NCBI GenBank assembly: GCA_964466385.1
Contig: CAYXNM010000107.1
Coordinates: forward strand, 1-9,027
Direction: 5' to 3'
Source: UBA5972 sp964466385
GTDB lineage: Bacteria > Pseudomonadota > Alphaproteobacteria > Rhodobacterales > Rhodobacteraceae
DNA length: 9,027 nt
Position 1 is the stretch's first letter; every line of letters starts with the position of its first letter. Both the position numbers and the translations under genes were made by a program. The notes beneath the pieces were generated by a model that saw nothing but the letters and a program-made list of their open reading frames with translations, was not told the origin of the DNA and did not search any database. This document shows positions 7,838-9,027 of this stretch, piece by piece.

Positions 7838-7998
7838 GGTATCCTCGCAGATATGTGCCCTTCGTTGGGGAAGGGTGTCCCACCTGCGGCTCTAGCCCTC
7901 GGTTGGGGCTTTATCAAGGGAATAATCCGGTGTATGCGCCCCCTTGTGACCAAAAAGAGACGCAAGATGATCCAGCGGCACTGGTGAAAGGACGGCTC
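7838..7998. promoter_or_regulatory. Divergent serC/serB promoter region
   Basis: These 161 bp separate the start codons of serC (leftward) and serB (rightward), so they must carry both promoters unless serB is read from further upstream. The serC-proximal half is the structured leader. The serB-proximal half is AT-richer, with TTATCA (7911-7916), AATAAT (7921-7926), TTGTGA (7944-7949) and an A-run (7952-7956). I could not fix a convincing -35/-10 pair on either strand. The serB ribosome binding site is AAAGGA (7987-7992). Confidence 0.5.
7841..7910 (-). promoter_or_regulatory. Structured 5' leader of serC (candidate serC-motif RNA)
   Basis: Read on the minus strand, two hairpins precede serC. 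Hairpin 1: AGCCC (7910-7906) pairs with GGGCT (7898-7894), loop CAACCGA. Hairpin 2: CCCTTC (7875-7870) pairs with GAAGGG (7863-7858), loop CCCAAC. It is extended by GTG (7883-7881) with CAC (7857-7855) and by CGCAG (7888-7884) with CTGCG (7850-7846), making 14 bp in three helices with an unpaired GGACA on one side and ATAT on the other. The outermost helix abuts and shares its last G with the serC ribosome binding site GAGG (7846-7843), which would allow translational control. A conserved RNA called the serC motif was described upstream of serC in alphaproteobacteria (Rfam RF00517 as I recall it); I cannot confirm a match. No T-run is present, so this is not an attenuator of the ordinary kind. 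Confidence 0.5.
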
Positions 7999-8889
7999 AT
8001 GTATGTAGCAACATTGCTGACCGCTCCATCCGAGCCGGTTTTGACCGTGTCCAACGTTCTGGAATACCACAAAGCCCTGAATGGAGGCGAGTTTCGCTGG
8101 CTTGCACAGGGAAGTGCCTGCGAATTTCCCATTCCCGAATGCCCCCACGATATCGACAGGATCTGGCAGCGCTTGCAGGATCGCGGCGTGGATTTGGTAG
8201 TGCAGAAGGCCGCAAACCGGCGCAAGAAGATGCTTTTGGCCGACATGGACAGCACCATGATCGAGCAGGAATGCCTTGACGAATTGTCCGACGAGGCTGG
8301 CTTTGGGGCCGAAGTTGCCGCGATCACCGACCTTGCGATGAACGGCCACATGGATTTCAAAGAGGCGCTGGATGCACGTGTCGCCCTCTTGAAAGGGTTG
8401 AGCGAGCATGTGATCGACAAGGTGCTGGAAACGCGCATTACGCCCAGGCCCGGGGGCGCGCAATTGTTGGCGACAATGAAGGAGAACGGGGCGCATACGG
8501 TTTTGGTTTCAGGCGGATTTACCGATTTTGCCGAAGGGATAGCCCGAGGTCTGGGGTTTGACGAATGCCGGGCGAACAGGTTTGAAATCATCGACGGGCA
8601 TCTGTCCGGCAAGGTCATTCCCCCGATCCTTGGACGCGACGCCAAGGTGCAGGCGCTTGACGACATCACCGCCCGGCTTGGCATTTCGGCCAGTGATGTG
8701 ATGGCCGTCGGGGACGGGGCAAATGACCTGGGAATGCTGGAGATTGCGGGCTCGGGCGTGGCGCTCCATGCAAAACCCTCGGTCGCGGCGGCCAGTGATA
8801 TCCGGATCAATTTCGGCGACCTGACCGCGCTTCTTTATCTGCAAGGCTATGCGCAGGATGCTTTCGTCACGCCGTCGGCCTTGATGTGA
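7999..8889 (+). CDS. serB: Phosphoserine phosphatase
   Basis: This HAD-superfamily enzyme hydrolyses O-phosphoserine to L-serine, the last step of the pathway. Of 296 residues, about 1-75 form an N-terminal region outside the catalytic domain, possibly a degenerate ACT-like regulatory domain. The HAD domain follows: motif I ADMDST (81-86) with nucleophile D82 and acid/base D84; the substrate-specificity segment FKEALDARVALLKGL (120-134); motif II Ser171 in VSGGF; motif III K216; motif IV GDGANDLGM (238-246) with Mg-binding D239 and D243. The ATG at 7999 is preceded by AAAGGA at 6-nt spacing. The same frame stays open leftward over serC, but that stretch is antisense to a real gene and has no family resemblance. 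It is divergent from serC, and the next gene follows after 13 nt. Confidence 0.97.
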   Translation: MYVATLLTAPSEPVLTVSNVLEYHKALNGGEFRWLAQGSACEFPIPECPHDIDRIWQRLQDRGVDLVVQKAANRRKKMLLADMDSTMIEQECLDELSDEAGFGAEVAAITDLAMNGHMDFKEALDARVALLKGLSEHVIDKVLETRITPRPGGAQLLATMKENGAHTVLVSGGFTDFAEGIARGLGFDECRANRFEIIDGHLSGKVIPPILGRDAKVQALDDITARLGISASDVMAVGDGANDLGMLEIAGSGVALHAKPSVAAASDIRINFGDLTALLYLQGYAQDAFVTPSALM

Positions 8890-8902
8890 CATCGTGGGGG
8901 CC

Positions 8903-9027
8903 ATGATCACCATCCATGAGGACGCATTTTGCCGGATCGAGGCGAACTTCGCGCCGGACCCCTTGCACAAACGGGTTTTGATTTCCTTCACGGGCGTTGG
9001 CCACGGAATGGGCGGGATCGATGTTCA
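8903..9027 (+). CDS. Unidentified protein, N-terminal 41 residues, truncated by window end
   Basis: The ATG at 8903 opens a frame with no stop to the end of the window. It starts MITIHEDAFCRIEANFAPDP and continues through RVLISFTGVGHGMGGIDV. Codon use resembles the neighbours. A G-run (8896-8900) lies only 2 nt upstream; an in-frame GTG at 8894 is a weaker alternative start. The 13-nt gap after serB suggests the two are co-transcribed and perhaps translationally coupled. The strand-then-glycine-rich-turn pattern (VLISFTGVGHGMGG) would fit the first strand and oxyanion-loop region of an alpha/beta-hydrolase-like fold, but this is a guess from 41 residues. No function is assigned. Confidence 0.7.
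   Translation, partial: MITIHEDAFCRIEANFAPDPLHKRVLISFTGVGHGMGGIDV

Noticed and set aside
7543..7998. N-terminal extension of serB by about 150 codons
   Set aside because: The extra stretch is antisense to serC and reads as low-complexity Arg/Pro-rich sequence. The ATG at 7999 has a proper ribosome binding site and gives the expected length.
1..9027. Mobile elements, CRISPR arrays, tRNA/rRNA genes, phage or defence genes
   Set aside because: I looked for terminal repeats, regularly spaced repeats, transposase or nuclease motifs and conserved RNA gene segments on both strands and saw none. All confident genes are housekeeping genes with similar composition.

Overview
The window looks like chromosomal core sequence from a marine-type alphaproteobacterium, most likely a Rhodobacterales/Roseobacter-group member. 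This rests on GC-rich codon use, the alphaproteobacterial form of the Smc hinge (with a GDLWRWDGF segment), the alphaproteobacterial subtype of SerC, and the compact serC-serA/serB locus. The genus is an inference; no rRNA or other marker is present. I see no mobile element, CRISPR array, tRNA or rRNA.

Layout. Positions 1-390 hold no confident gene. There may be the 5' end of a leftward gene at the left edge, and the rest is the upstream region of smc, with a perfect DnaA-box 9-mer at 284-292. smc (391-3846, +) encodes the chromosome-condensation ATPase, starts at TTG, and ends in an intrinsic terminator that overlaps its stop codon. Convergent to it is a secreted MltB-type lytic murein transglycosylase (3913-4937, -), interrupted by a run of exactly 100 N (4786-4885), an assembly gap that removes part of its N-terminal half and shifts the nominal frame.

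The right half is a complete phosphorylated serine pathway. serC (6674-7837, -) and serA (5031-6626, -) form a leftward operon, and serB (7999-8889, +) is divergent. SerA oxidises 3-phosphoglycerate, SerC transaminates the product to phosphoserine, and SerB dephosphorylates it to serine. The 161-bp divergent region carries, on the serC side, a leader that can fold into two related hairpins. The second is closed by a helix that reaches into the serC ribosome binding site; it is a candidate cis-regulatory RNA, possibly the known alphaproteobacterial serC motif. A further gene starts 13 nt after serB and runs off the window (8903-9027, +).

The genes are mostly ordinary housekeeping genes. The items most worth a second look are the serC leader RNA, the DnaA box ahead of smc, and the damaged transglycosylase locus.
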